The notes beneath the pieces are model-generated. The model had not been told where the DNA came from. It worked only from the letters and a program-made list of their open reading frames with translations, and did not search any database. 12,205 bases of DNA from JBGTIS01 sp041745535 (lineage in GTDB: Bacteria > Bacteroidota > Bacteroidia > Cytophagales > Cyclobacteriaceae): NCBI GenBank assembly GCA_041745535.1, contig JBGTIS010000244.1, forward strand, positions 1 to 12,205, given 5' to 3'. Position numbers and translations under genes: made by a program. Of the stretch, positions 1 to 7,668 are shown piece after piece (within the stretch, counting starts at the first letter, position 1; each line of letters starts with the position of its first letter).

Positions 1-1515
1 CCCGATTCCATTCCTCAGGAACCTGAAAAGCAGCAGCCTGATGTGGAGGAAATTACCATCGAACAATTGCGGCAGGGGTACGACAACGGGGACTTTACCA
101 TTGCGGAAATCACGCAAATCTATCTCAACAGAATTGACCGGTTGGATAAAAATGGCCCGAAATTAAATTCAGTTATTCACATCAATCCCGATGCGCTGGC
201 CATTGCCCAGGCACTGGATGAAGAGCGTAAGCAAGGCAAAAAACGAGGGCCTTTGCATGGTGTTCCCATTTTACTAAAAGATAACATCGATACGCATGAC
301 CAGATGCCCACCACCGCCGGAGCACGGGCCATGCGGAACTCCTTTCCCTTGCGGGACAGCCCGCTGGCACAGCAACTGCGCAACAGCGGCGCGGTGATTC
401 TGGGCAAAACCAATCTCAGCGAATGGGCCAATTTCCACAGCCAGCATTCGTCCAGTGGGTGGAGCGGACTGGGAGGACAAACCAACAATCCCTATGATGT
501 AACGCGAAATCCCTGCGGGTCCAGCTCCGGTTCCGGCGTAGCGGTATCGGCCAACTTATCGGTGCTGGCCATTGGTACCGAAACCAATGGTTCTATTGTG
601 TGTCCGGCCAATAATAATGGTATTGTGGGCATCAAACCTACGGTAGGATTAATCAGCCGTACCGGCATTATTCCCATTTCTTTTACCCAGGACACCCCCG
701 GTCCCATGGCCCGAACGGTAACCGATGCCGCCATTTGTCTGGGTGCCCTCACAGCCGTGGATAGCACCGATACAAAAACGATGGTAACCGGCAGAAAAGC
801 TTTTAACGACTACACGCCTTTTCTGAAAGCCGACGGACTAAAAGGCAAAAGAATTGGTTTTTTCACCAAACCGATGGGCGATTATTTCCGTGTAGATACC
901 GTGATGCACCAGGCTATTGCTTTTTTAAAAAGCCAGGGAGCTGAAATTGTTGAAATCAAAGAAATCGCCACCGAAGACATCAATGGCCCTTCCTTTCAGG
1001 TATTGCTGTACGAATTCAAAGATGGGCTGAATCGGTATTTTACATCGCTGGGCCCCAACGCCCCCGTAAAAAGTCTGGCTGACCTGATTGAAAAAACTTT
1101 TGCTGATTCGATAGAAATGCGATACCATGACCATGAACTGTTTAAACAGGCGCGGGAAAAGGGAGACCTGAATTCAAAGGAATACCAGGATGCACTCAAA
1201 ACCATGACCGCCCGCAGTCGGCAGGGTGGCATTGACCGCGTGATGAACCAGCACCAACTGGATGCGTTGGTGGCGCCTACGGGTAGTGCTGCCTGGAAAA
1301 CCGATTTGATTAATGGCGATAATTTCGGTTTGTTTTCCAGCTCGCCCGCGGCCATAGCAGGGTATCCGAGCATTACCCTGCCCATGGGAAACATCGATGG
1401 ACTGCCGGTGGGCATTTCATTCTTTGGCCGGGCCTGGAGCGAACCCATGCTGATTGAAATGGCGTATGCCTATGAGCAAAGTACCCACCACAGAATTATG
1501 CCGGTGCTGGAATAA
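1..1515 (+). CDS. Amidase-signature family hydrolase, probably exported (5' partial)
   Basis: This is a serine amidase of the amidase-signature family, which hydrolyses C-N bonds of carboxamides through a Ser-cisSer-Lys triad. Numbering from a GTG at 43, the expected residues are present: Lys79 in LLKDN, cis-Ser160 in the CGSSSGSG stretch, and nucleophile Ser184 in TETNGS, 24 residues later as in fatty-acid amide hydrolase. The 490 residues after the GTG cover the whole catalytic domain. The reading frame stays open to base 1 and the 14 codons before the GTG encode a Pro/Gln/Glu-rich stretch (PDSIPQEPEKQQPD). I therefore read the GTG as internal, and think the true start, probably with a signal or lipoprotein peptide, lies upstream of the window. 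It is followed after 51 bp by the sulfatase gene on the same strand, so co-transcription is possible. It lacks gatB/gatC neighbours, so it is unlikely to be GatA of the Glu-tRNA amidotransferase. The substrate is unknown. Confidence 0.93.
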   Translation, partial: PDSIPQEPEKQQPDVEEITIEQLRQGYDNGDFTIAEITQIYLNRIDRLDKNGPKLNSVIHINPDALAIAQALDEERKQGKKRGPLHGVPILLKDNIDTHDQMPTTAGARAMRNSFPLRDSPLAQQLRNSGAVILGKTNLSEWANFHSQHSSSGWSGLGGQTNNPYDVTRNPCGSSSGSGVAVSANLSVLAIGTETNGSIVCPANNNGIVGIKPTVGLISRTGIIPISFTQDTPGPMARTVTDAAICLGALTAVDSTDTKTMVTGRKAFNDYTPFLKADGLKGKRIGFFTKPMGDYFRVDTVMHQAIAFLKSQGAEIVEIKEIATEDINGPSFQVLLYEFKDGLNRYFTSLGPNAPVKSLADLIEKTFADSIEMRYHDHELFKQAREKGDLNSKEYQDALKTMTARSRQGGIDRVMNQHQLDALVAPTGSAAWKTDLINGDNFGLFSSSPAAIAGYPSITLPMGNIDGLPVGISFFGRAWSEPMLIEMAYAYEQSTHHRIMPVLE

Positions 1516-1566
1516 TCTGTAGCTTTCCCTGCTGGAATTTCGCCTTTCATTTTCTATTATTATGGA

Positions 1567-3030
1567 ATGAAACATATACCGGTTAACAACTACGGCTTAA
1601 GCCTGCTGCTGATCAGCCTTATTTTTTTAGTTACCAATTGTAAAAATGCTTCGCGACCGCCTCCCAATGTGGTTTTCATTCTGGTAGATGACCTGGGATG
1701 GGCCGACTTGGGTGGCTATGGCAGCACCTTTCACAAAACCAAAAATCTGGACAGGTTCGCCAAAAGCAGCCTGGTATTTACCAACGCTTATTCGGCTTCT
1801 CCGGTATGCTCCCCTACCCGCGCTTCTATCCTGACGGGCAAACACCCTTCCCGGGTTCGTATCACCGACTGGATTCCTGGCGATGATCCGAAGGACAGAA
1901 AATTGTTAGGACCACAGGACCTGCACGAGTTGCCCCTGGCGGAAGTTACCCTGGCAGAAGCTTTTAAACAGCAGGGTTATACAACTTTTTTCGCCGGCAA
2001 GTGGCATTTGGGTGGAGAGGGATTTCTGCCTGAAGACCAGGGATTTGACTCCAACATTGGCGGAATTGACAAAGGGCAGCCTCCGGGGGGTTATTATGCT
2101 CCCTATCAGAATCCGAAACTGCCCGACGGCCCCGAAGGAGAATACCTCACCGACCGGCTCACCAGTGAATCCATGCGATTTATGGAGGAAAATAAGGACC
2201 AGCCTTTCTTTCTATTTCTTTCCTACTATACCGTACATACCCCAATTCAGGCCAATAAAGAATATGTTGATCACTACCGCACCAAACTAAGCGGATTACA
2301 GGATACCGTGGTGCACCTGAAACCTGAGCATACAGGACTTACGGTGCGGAATCAGGCCAATCCGGCCTATGCCTCTATGGTGCATGCCCTGGACGTAAAT
2401 GTGGGGCGACTGCTGGACAAACTGGAGGCACTGGCCCTGTCAGAAAACACCATTGTTGTGTTTACTTCCGACAATGGTGGACTTTCCACCCTGGCGGGTA
2501 ACCGGGTAGCGCCTACGTCGGTGAAACCGTTACGAGCGGGAAAAGGATGGTGTTACGAAGGAGGCATTAGGGTGCCGCTCATGATCCGCATGCCGGGCAT
2601 GGAAAACAGGGGCACCACCTGTGAGGTCCCCGTAGTAAGTTACGATTTCTACCCTACCCTGCTGGACATGGCTGGCATTCCGCTTTTGCCTGAACAGCAT
2701 CGGGATGGGGTGAGCCTGCTGCCCCTGCTGCACGGTGAAAAGGAAATTAGCCGGGATGCCATTTTCTGGGATTATCCGCATTACCATGGTTCGGCCTGGA
2801 CGCCCGGTGCCGCGATTCTGATGGATCACTGGAAACTGATTGAGTTTTATGAAACTGATGATGTGGAATTGTATAACTTATCAGAAGATATAGAGGAAAC
2901 CCAAAACCTGGCCGCAAAATACCCTGAAAAAGTGGACGCGTTGCGGCAAAAACTACGAGAAACGCAAAACGATGCCGGATCAGAATTCCCTGTTCCAAAC
3001 CCTGATTATCTGTCAGATGCCAACCTTTAA
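1567..3030 (+). CDS. Sulfatase, Cys-type (S1 family), predicted lipoprotein
   Basis: This is a type I sulfatase (alkaline-phosphatase superfamily) that hydrolyses sulfate esters, most likely on carbohydrates. The N-terminus has a hydrophobic segment (about residues 10-23) ending in LVTNC, so Cys25 is a probable lipidation site, although Asn at -1 is unusual. Active-site features are complete: metal-binding Asp41-Asp42 in LVDDLG; C81-S-P-T-R85, the CxPxR motif whose cysteine becomes formylglycine; Lys145 and His147 in GKWHLGG; His224 in HTPIQ; Asp302-Asn303 in TSDNGG; and Lys326 in LRAGKGWCYEGG. The 487-residue length is normal for the family. Activity depends on a formylglycine-generating enzyme or anaerobic maturase, neither of which is in this window. 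ATG at 1567 places the signal sequence at the very N-terminus. The next gene starts 10 bp after the stop, suggesting one transcript. The sulfatase subfamily and substrate cannot be assigned by eye. Confidence 0.95.
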   Translation: MKHIPVNNYGLSLLLISLIFLVTNCKNASRPPPNVVFILVDDLGWADLGGYGSTFHKTKNLDRFAKSSLVFTNAYSASPVCSPTRASILTGKHPSRVRITDWIPGDDPKDRKLLGPQDLHELPLAEVTLAEAFKQQGYTTFFAGKWHLGGEGFLPEDQGFDSNIGGIDKGQPPGGYYAPYQNPKLPDGPEGEYLTDRLTSESMRFMEENKDQPFFLFLSYYTVHTPIQANKEYVDHYRTKLSGLQDTVVHLKPEHTGLTVRNQANPAYASMVHALDVNVGRLLDKLEALALSENTIVVFTSDNGGLSTLAGNRVAPTSVKPLRAGKGWCYEGGIRVPLMIRMPGMENRGTTCEVPVVSYDFYPTLLDMAGIPLLPEQHRDGVSLLPLLHGEKEISRDAIFWDYPHYHGSAWTPGAAILMDHWKLIEFYETDDVELYNLSEDIEETQNLAAKYPEKVDALRQKLRETQNDAGSEFPVPNPDYLSDANL

Positions 3031-3040
3031 AAATTCTACC

Positions 3041-3823
3041 ATGAAATATATTTGCGCCATCCTGATTGTACTTTCCTTCTGTTCGCCATGTTTTTCTCAA
3101 AAAAAGAACAAGTCGCTATTGCCGAACCATTATTTCAGTCTGATACCCGGTAGCCAAAACCCAGCGCTGAACCGGATTGAACTGCAATCAGATACGGATA
3201 CCACCTGGCACAAATGGGATCTCAGAGGCTATAATTTTGGCTTTGATCCGGCGCAAACGCCCATGCATACCACCGTGAACGGCATTCTGGATACACCCTA
3301 CATGATTCAGGTACGGGGCAACGAGAATGAGAAAAACAAAAAGCGCTGGGGATACCACGTATTTGAGGGATATGCCCGGGACGATAAATCGCGGATTACC
3401 CTGTTGCTGAACAAACATGAGGAAGAAGAAAGACCGGTAGCTGAATTATACTATTATGGTACGGTATACAACCATTCGGAGCCTGCCTATAACTGGTTTC
3501 GGATTGGCTCCGACGTACGACAGCATTCCTATATGTTCGGTCGCGACCGGGCCATTTTTTATGGTTCGTTACAATTGAGCAATGCCCTTACGCTGGGGAA
3601 TATTGGAAAAGGTAATATCCTGGCTGAAAAACCAGCGGGCGATGATGAACGGAATTATCAGGACGATGCGAAAAACGTCAATTTCAAAGCACTTAAAAAC
3701 GCGGATAACGGCACTATGTTTTATGATAAGGATCATCACATCATTGTGATCAAGGTAGATGGACAATGGATGAAACTGGCCGTTGAACCCCTGCCAGAGG
3801 GTGTGGAATATGCTTTTGAATAA
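3041..3823 (+). CDS. Secreted protein of unknown function (260 aa)
   Basis: I do not recognise a characterised family here. The frame is open from within the sulfatase gene (an ATG at 2972), but I chose the ATG at 3041 because it gives a clean signal peptide: Met-Lys, a hydrophobic core at residues 3-13, and a likely cleavage after Ser19 (CFS|QKK) leaving a glutamine at +1. That start leaves a 10-bp gap after the sulfatase stop. The mature protein of about 240 residues is rich in aromatic and charged residues, with many Tyr and Trp (for example ELYYYGTVYN at 135-144 and WFRIGSD at 152-158). Alternating hydrophobic stretches suggest a mainly beta fold. There are no CxxCH, CxPxR or obvious catalytic motifs. 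The C-terminal part (about 217-256) has the form NADNGTMFYDKD...IIVIKVDGQWMKL, which looks like a compact closing beta unit. Its position suggests a partner or accessory role for the sulfatase, which is inference only. Confidence 0.85.
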   Translation: MKYICAILIVLSFCSPCFSQKKNKSLLPNHYFSLIPGSQNPALNRIELQSDTDTTWHKWDLRGYNFGFDPAQTPMHTTVNGILDTPYMIQVRGNENEKNKKRWGYHVFEGYARDDKSRITLLLNKHEEEERPVAELYYYGTVYNHSEPAYNWFRIGSDVRQHSYMFGRDRAIFYGSLQLSNALTLGNIGKGNILAEKPAGDDERNYQDDAKNVNFKALKNADNGTMFYDKDHHIIVIKVDGQWMKLAVEPLPEGVEYAFE

Positions 3824-3937
3824 CAGATCCCATGCGCATGCTTCACACTGATAACAATTTTTTTTATCTCATCAGAATCCCTTATTTTTAAATTCATATA
3901 CCCTGAATAAATTGTTGACTACTTACTTGCAAACAAC

Positions 3938-6900
3938 TTGAACACTAAATTCTGGTTTCTCCCCGGTCTGCTGGCTCTTACCCTGCTCATTACGCAATCC
4001 TGTAAAAATGATGGCCCACGTGTGTTGGTCTTCTCTAAAACCAAAGGCTGGGTACACACTTCCATTCCTTATGGCAATGCGGCCATTATGCAATTGGGGC
4101 AGGAAAACGACTTTGAAGTTGATACTACCAAAAACGCTGAAGTGTTTAACGACGAAGCGTTACGGCAATACCAGGCCGTTATTTTCAATAATACCACCGG
4201 CAATGTGCTGAACGCGGAGCAGCAGGCTGCCTTTGAGCGTTACATACAGGCGGGCGGTGGCTTTGTCGGCATTCATTCCGCCGCCGATACCGAATACGAA
4301 TGGCCGTGGTACGACAAACTCATCGGTGCTCATTTCGCCAGCCATCCTCACAATTCCAATGTACAAAAAGCCATGGTACGGGTAACGGATAAAAACCATC
4401 CGTCAACCGAAAGTTTGCCTGACCAATGGGAACGTACCGACGAATGGTATAATTACCGGGCTTTTTATCCTGACCTGAACGTACTGGCGTACCTGGATGA
4501 GGAAACCTATAATGGCGGTACCAATGGCAGTAACCATCCCATTGCCTGGTACCATGCTTTTGATGGCGGTCGGGCCTTTTATACCGGTGGTGGGCATGAG
4601 GATGCTTCGTTCAGCGAACTGTTGTTCCTGAATCATTTGCTGGGTGGTATCTGGTATGCCATGGGCGATGGACAGCTGGATTACAGCAAAGCTACGGCAA
4701 AGGTGGCTCCGGAAGAAAACCGGTTCACCAAAACTATCCTCATCAACGACTTGAGTATTCCCATGGAACTGGCGGTGGCTGATGACGGACGTGTTTTTTA
4801 TACCGAGCTGCGGTCGGCCAACCTAGGCATGTATAACACCACTACCGGTGAACAAAAAATTGCGCGTCAGTTTGAAGTAGCCACCCAGGGAGGTACCGGC
4901 CTGATCGGCGTTACGCTGGACCCTGATTTCAGCAAAAACCAGTACATCTATTTGTACTATGCACCCCCTACGGATAAGGAACCTATCTTATTTAACCTGT
5001 CCCGGTTTACGGTACAGTCGGATAATACCCTGGATATGGATTCTGAAAAGGTATTGTTACAGGTTCCGGTACAGGAAAACAGCGGTGCCCACCACGGTGG
5101 CTCCCTGGCTTTTGACAAAGATGGAAATCTGTTCCTTTCCACCGGCGACAGTTCCAGTCCTTTTCCTTCTGACGGTTACGCGCCGCTAGACGAACGGCCT
5201 GGGTCGGAATATTACAGCCTGGATGCCCAGCGCAGTGCCGGCAATACCAACGACTTAAAAGGAAAAATTCTTCGTATTCATCCCGAACCGGATGGCACGT
5301 ATTCTATTCCGGAAGGTAATTTATTTCCTAAAGGCACCGCCAACGGTAGCGATCCCGGCGGGGAACCGCGCCGAACAAAACCCGAAATTTATGCCATGGG
5401 TTGCCGGAACCCTTACCGCATCGCCATCAATCCGGAAACAGCTACGGTATACTGGGGAGAGATCGGTCCGGATGCCGGCAAGGACAGCATACAGGGTCCG
5501 CGCGGCTACGACGAATTCAATCAGGCCAAAAAGGCAGGAAATTTTGGCTGGCCTTATTTTGTGGGGAACAATCAGGCTTACGCGAAATGGGATTTTGCCA
5601 CCAAAACGGCAGGACCATCCTTTAATCCGGATGCGCCCGTGAATAATTCTCCCAATAATACGGGGCTGAACGAACTCCCACCGGCACAACCGGCCATGAT
5701 CTGGTATCCGTATGCCGCTTCCCCTGAGTTTCCGGAGTTAGGTGTCGGAGGAAGAAGTGCCATGGCGGGTGAATTTTATACCTATGATGCGGCATCTGGT
5801 GCTGAAAACAAATTTCCCGACTACTACGACGGCGCGCTTTTCGTTTTCGACTGGATGCGCAACTGGGTGATGGCCCTGCGGTTTGATGAAAATGAAAATT
5901 ACCTCCGCAGCGAACCCTTCATGACTACCAACGGCGATTTCAGAAGGCCCATTGACCTGGCTTTTGGAAAAGACGGCGTCATGTATATGCTGGAGTACGG
6001 ATCGGTGTATGGGGCCGACAACGAAGATGCGCGCCTGGTTAAAATTGAATACAATACAGGCAATCGAAATCCCATAGCCCAGGCCAGCATTACCGATTCG
6101 GCCGCGCAGGCAGCCCTGTCGCAGCGAGTGTTTATCACTTCTGAATTAAGCGCGTTGCCTGTGCTGAAAGAAATAGCAGGCGAAACACCCCTGCGCGTGC
6201 GGTTCAGCAGCCGGGGTTCCGGTGATCCCGACGATGACGATACCATTGCCTATGAGTGGCTGCTGGATGGGAAAACCGCCCGATCTACTGAGCGCAATCC
6301 GGTATACACTTATACCCGGCCCGGCGTATACCAGGTCATATTAAAAGTAACCGACCAGGATGGTTTAACCGGTTCCGATACCCTAACGATAAAGGCGGGG
6401 AATGCCCTGCCGGAAGTAACCATCGCTGCTGAGCAGAATAAATCATTTTTCAGGGAAAAGCAACCCTTTAAATATGCTGTGCAGGTGAGCGACAAAGAAG
6501 ACGGCACCATTGACCCGAAAGCCATTCAGGTGTATCTGGATTACAATCCGGAACCCCCGGTGCTGGTCAGCAATAATGCGCAAAGTAGTACTGCCGCGCC
6601 GCTGGGTTATACCCTGATTGCCGGCAGCGACTGCAAAGCCTGCCATACCATTGATAAAGTTTCGGTAGGACCTTCCTATCAGGCCGTGGCCCAACGATAC
6701 AAAGGGAATTCTAAAGCCCTTACCCAGCTTACCGGAAAGATAATTGCCGGTGGCGGTGGGAACTGGGGAGAAAATCTGATGAGCGCCCATCCGCAATTAT
6801 CGCCACAGGATGTTACCGAAATGGTGAAATACATTTTATCGCTGGCCGACGATAAAAAGCAGCAAACTGCCCTGCCCCTTTCCGGCACCCTTACCTTCAA

Positions 6901-7393
6901 TCAGCACAAAGCAGATGAACCCCGGGGCGTATATACCCTGACGGCTTCCTATACCGACCAGGGCGCACAGGGCATTCCACCGCTCACACAGGAGGCCACC
7001 CTGCGGCTGCGGCAACCCAACGTACGCACTGCATTTGCCGATTCCCATGTGGGTTTCGCCCGGTTTGGCAACAACCTGAGCAATGGCGACCACAAGTCGT
7101 ACATTCTTTTAAAAAATATTGACCTGACCGGCATCAGAAATTTTGTATATGAGTATGCTTCCAAAGACAAGGCTGGTGCCATTGAAGTGCGGCTCGATTC
7201 GCAGGCGGGTCCGGTGATTGCCAAAACCCCTTATCAGGCCACTGGCAGCTGGGACGAGAAAAATACTGTTACAGGCACCATCAGCACCACAGTTTCAGGT
7301 TTCCATAACCTATATTTTGTTGTGGTAAAACCTGAAAAACCGAATGAGGACATTATTAATTTCAAAGCCATTACGTTTACGCTCGAGGATTAA
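3938..7393 (+). CDS. Multidomain lipoprotein: ThuA - PQQ-type sugar dehydrogenase - PKD - cytochrome c - CBM6
   Basis: The product has 1151 residues. The TTG at 3938 is the only plausible start: an in-frame TAA lies at 3908 with no ATG between, and the TTG gives a lipoprotein signal ending LLITQSC (Cys22). Domains in order: ThuA-like, about 28-243 (VLVFSKTKGW, GGGFVGIHSA, FYTGGGHED); glucose/sorbosone dehydrogenase beta-propeller, about 262-705 (GAHHGGSL with His385/386, FLSTGD, GCRNPYRIAINPE with Arg490, GNFGWP); PKD, about 745-820 (FSSRGSGDPDDDD, YEWLLDG, GVYQVILKVTD); class I cytochrome c, about 885-970 (C899-K-A-C902-H903, probable axial Met948); and CBM6-like, about 1025-1150 (AIEVRLDSQAGPVIA, GFHNLYFVV). 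Beta-strands on both sides of the heme domain look like one split sandwich domain. The propeller probably oxidises an aldose with PQQ and passes electrons to the attached heme at the cell surface. The substrate and the ThuA role are unproven. A 114-bp gap separates it from the preceding gene, so it may have its own promoter. Confidence 0.94.
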   Translation: MNTKFWFLPGLLALTLLITQSCKNDGPRVLVFSKTKGWVHTSIPYGNAAIMQLGQENDFEVDTTKNAEVFNDEALRQYQAVIFNNTTGNVLNAEQQAAFERYIQAGGGFVGIHSAADTEYEWPWYDKLIGAHFASHPHNSNVQKAMVRVTDKNHPSTESLPDQWERTDEWYNYRAFYPDLNVLAYLDEETYNGGTNGSNHPIAWYHAFDGGRAFYTGGGHEDASFSELLFLNHLLGGIWYAMGDGQLDYSKATAKVAPEENRFTKTILINDLSIPMELAVADDGRVFYTELRSANLGMYNTTTGEQKIARQFEVATQGGTGLIGVTLDPDFSKNQYIYLYYAPPTDKEPILFNLSRFTVQSDNTLDMDSEKVLLQVPVQENSGAHHGGSLAFDKDGNLFLSTGDSSSPFPSDGYAPLDERPGSEYYSLDAQRSAGNTNDLKGKILRIHPEPDGTYSIPEGNLFPKGTANGSDPGGEPRRTKPEIYAMGCRNPYRIAINPETATVYWGEIGPDAGKDSIQGPRGYDEFNQAKKAGNFGWPYFVGNNQAYAKWDFATKTAGPSFNPDAPVNNSPNNTGLNELPPAQPAMIWYPYAASPEFPELGVGGRSAMAGEFYTYDAASGAENKFPDYYDGALFVFDWMRNWVMALRFDENENYLRSEPFMTTNGDFRRPIDLAFGKDGVMYMLEYGSVYGADNEDARLVKIEYNTGNRNPIAQASITDSAAQAALSQRVFITSELSALPVLKEIAGETPLRVRFSSRGSGDPDDDDTIAYEWLLDGKTARSTERNPVYTYTRPGVYQVILKVTDQDGLTGSDTLTIKAGNALPEVTIAAEQNKSFFREKQPFKYAVQVSDKEDGTIDPKAIQVYLDYNPEPPVLVSNNAQSSTAAPLGYTLIAGSDCKACHTIDKVSVGPSYQAVAQRYKGNSKALTQLTGKIIAGGGGNWGENLMSAHPQLSPQDVTEMVKYILSLADDKKQQTALPLSGTLTFNQHKADEPRGVYTLTASYTDQGAQGIPPLTQEATLRLRQPNVRTAFADSHVGFARFGNNLSNGDHKSYILLKNIDLTGIRNFVYEYASKDKAGAIEVRLDSQAGPVIAKTPYQATGSWDEKNTVTGTISTTVSGFHNLYFVVVKPEKPNEDIINFKAITFTLED

Positions 7394-7668
7394 CAGAAAT
7401 GAGTAACCCTTGTGCTTTCAGATTTTACCCGATCACGTTACTGGTTGTCAAAAGTGTTCCTAAATGGAGTACCTTGAGGGTCAGGCTATTGTCTAACGAC
7501 ATCTCCTTTCATGGACTTTCTATATGAGGCACCAACCATTATACTAGTGGACACTTACCCATCCTACATAGTCAGTGCTTCCAACTTTTTTGAAGCATAA
7601 TTTATGCTAAGGGCAGTAAGGATGGATTTTTTTTAATGCCCCTTACTTTAACAATACCAACGTTTTCT
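7394..7668. other. Convergent intergenic region, no gene seen
   Basis: These 275 bp separate the 3' ends of the + strand cluster and the - strand cluster. The only frame with a start is a 42-codon ORF (7399-7527, +), beginning 6 bp after the preceding stop; it shows no recognisable composition or motif and I do not call it. The right half holds short inverted repeats (7595-7607 and 7609-7647) that could take part in transcription termination. I see no tRNA, promoter consensus or mobile-element end. Confidence 0.6.
7609..7647. terminator. Possible bidirectional terminator-like inverted repeats
   Basis: AGTAAGG at 7615-7621 is the exact reverse complement of CCTTACT at 7641-7647. Overlapping it, AAGGGCA at 7609-7615 pairs with TGCCCCTT at 7637-7644 with one bulge, so two exclusive hairpins are possible. 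A run of eight T (7627-7634) lies in the loop rather than after the stem, so this is not a classical intrinsic terminator. A smaller palindrome, GCATAATTTATGC, sits just upstream at 7595-7607. The location between convergent genes is where a shared terminator is expected, but the structures are weak. Confidence 0.25.

Noticed and set aside
996..1448. 150-codon antisense open frame within the amidase gene
   Set aside because: Lies entirely opposite a well-conserved catalytic domain and encodes no recognisable protein pattern; a shadow of the coding strand.
43..1515. GatA subunit of the Glu-tRNA(Gln) amidotransferase
   Set aside because: Neighbours are exported degradative genes, and the protein appears to carry an N-terminal linker of the exported type.
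2972..3040. Upstream ATG at 2972 as the start of the small secreted protein
   Set aside because: It would overlap the sulfatase gene by 59 bp and bury the signal peptide behind 23 residues; the ATG at 3041 places the signal peptide at the N-terminus.
3824..3890. Self-complementary CATGCGCATG followed by a T8 run, as a terminator after the small secreted gene
   Set aside because: The palindrome leaves only about three base pairs once a loop is allowed, and the T-run is some 25 bases away.
3890..3937. Bacteroidota-type promoter (TTTG / TAnnTTTG) before the ThuA fusion gene
   Set aside because: TAAATTG near 3908 only partly matches the -7 element and no TTTG lies at the right distance; a promoter may exist here but the sequence does not show it.
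5321..5689. 122-codon antisense open frame within the dehydrogenase region
   Set aside because: Opposite conserved propeller motifs, Arg/Ile/Gly-rich composition typical of antisense translation.
7399..7527. 42-codon open frame after the ThuA fusion gene
   Set aside because: Short, no recognisable motif, no convincing signal peptide, and easily explained by chance in a 275-bp intergenic region.
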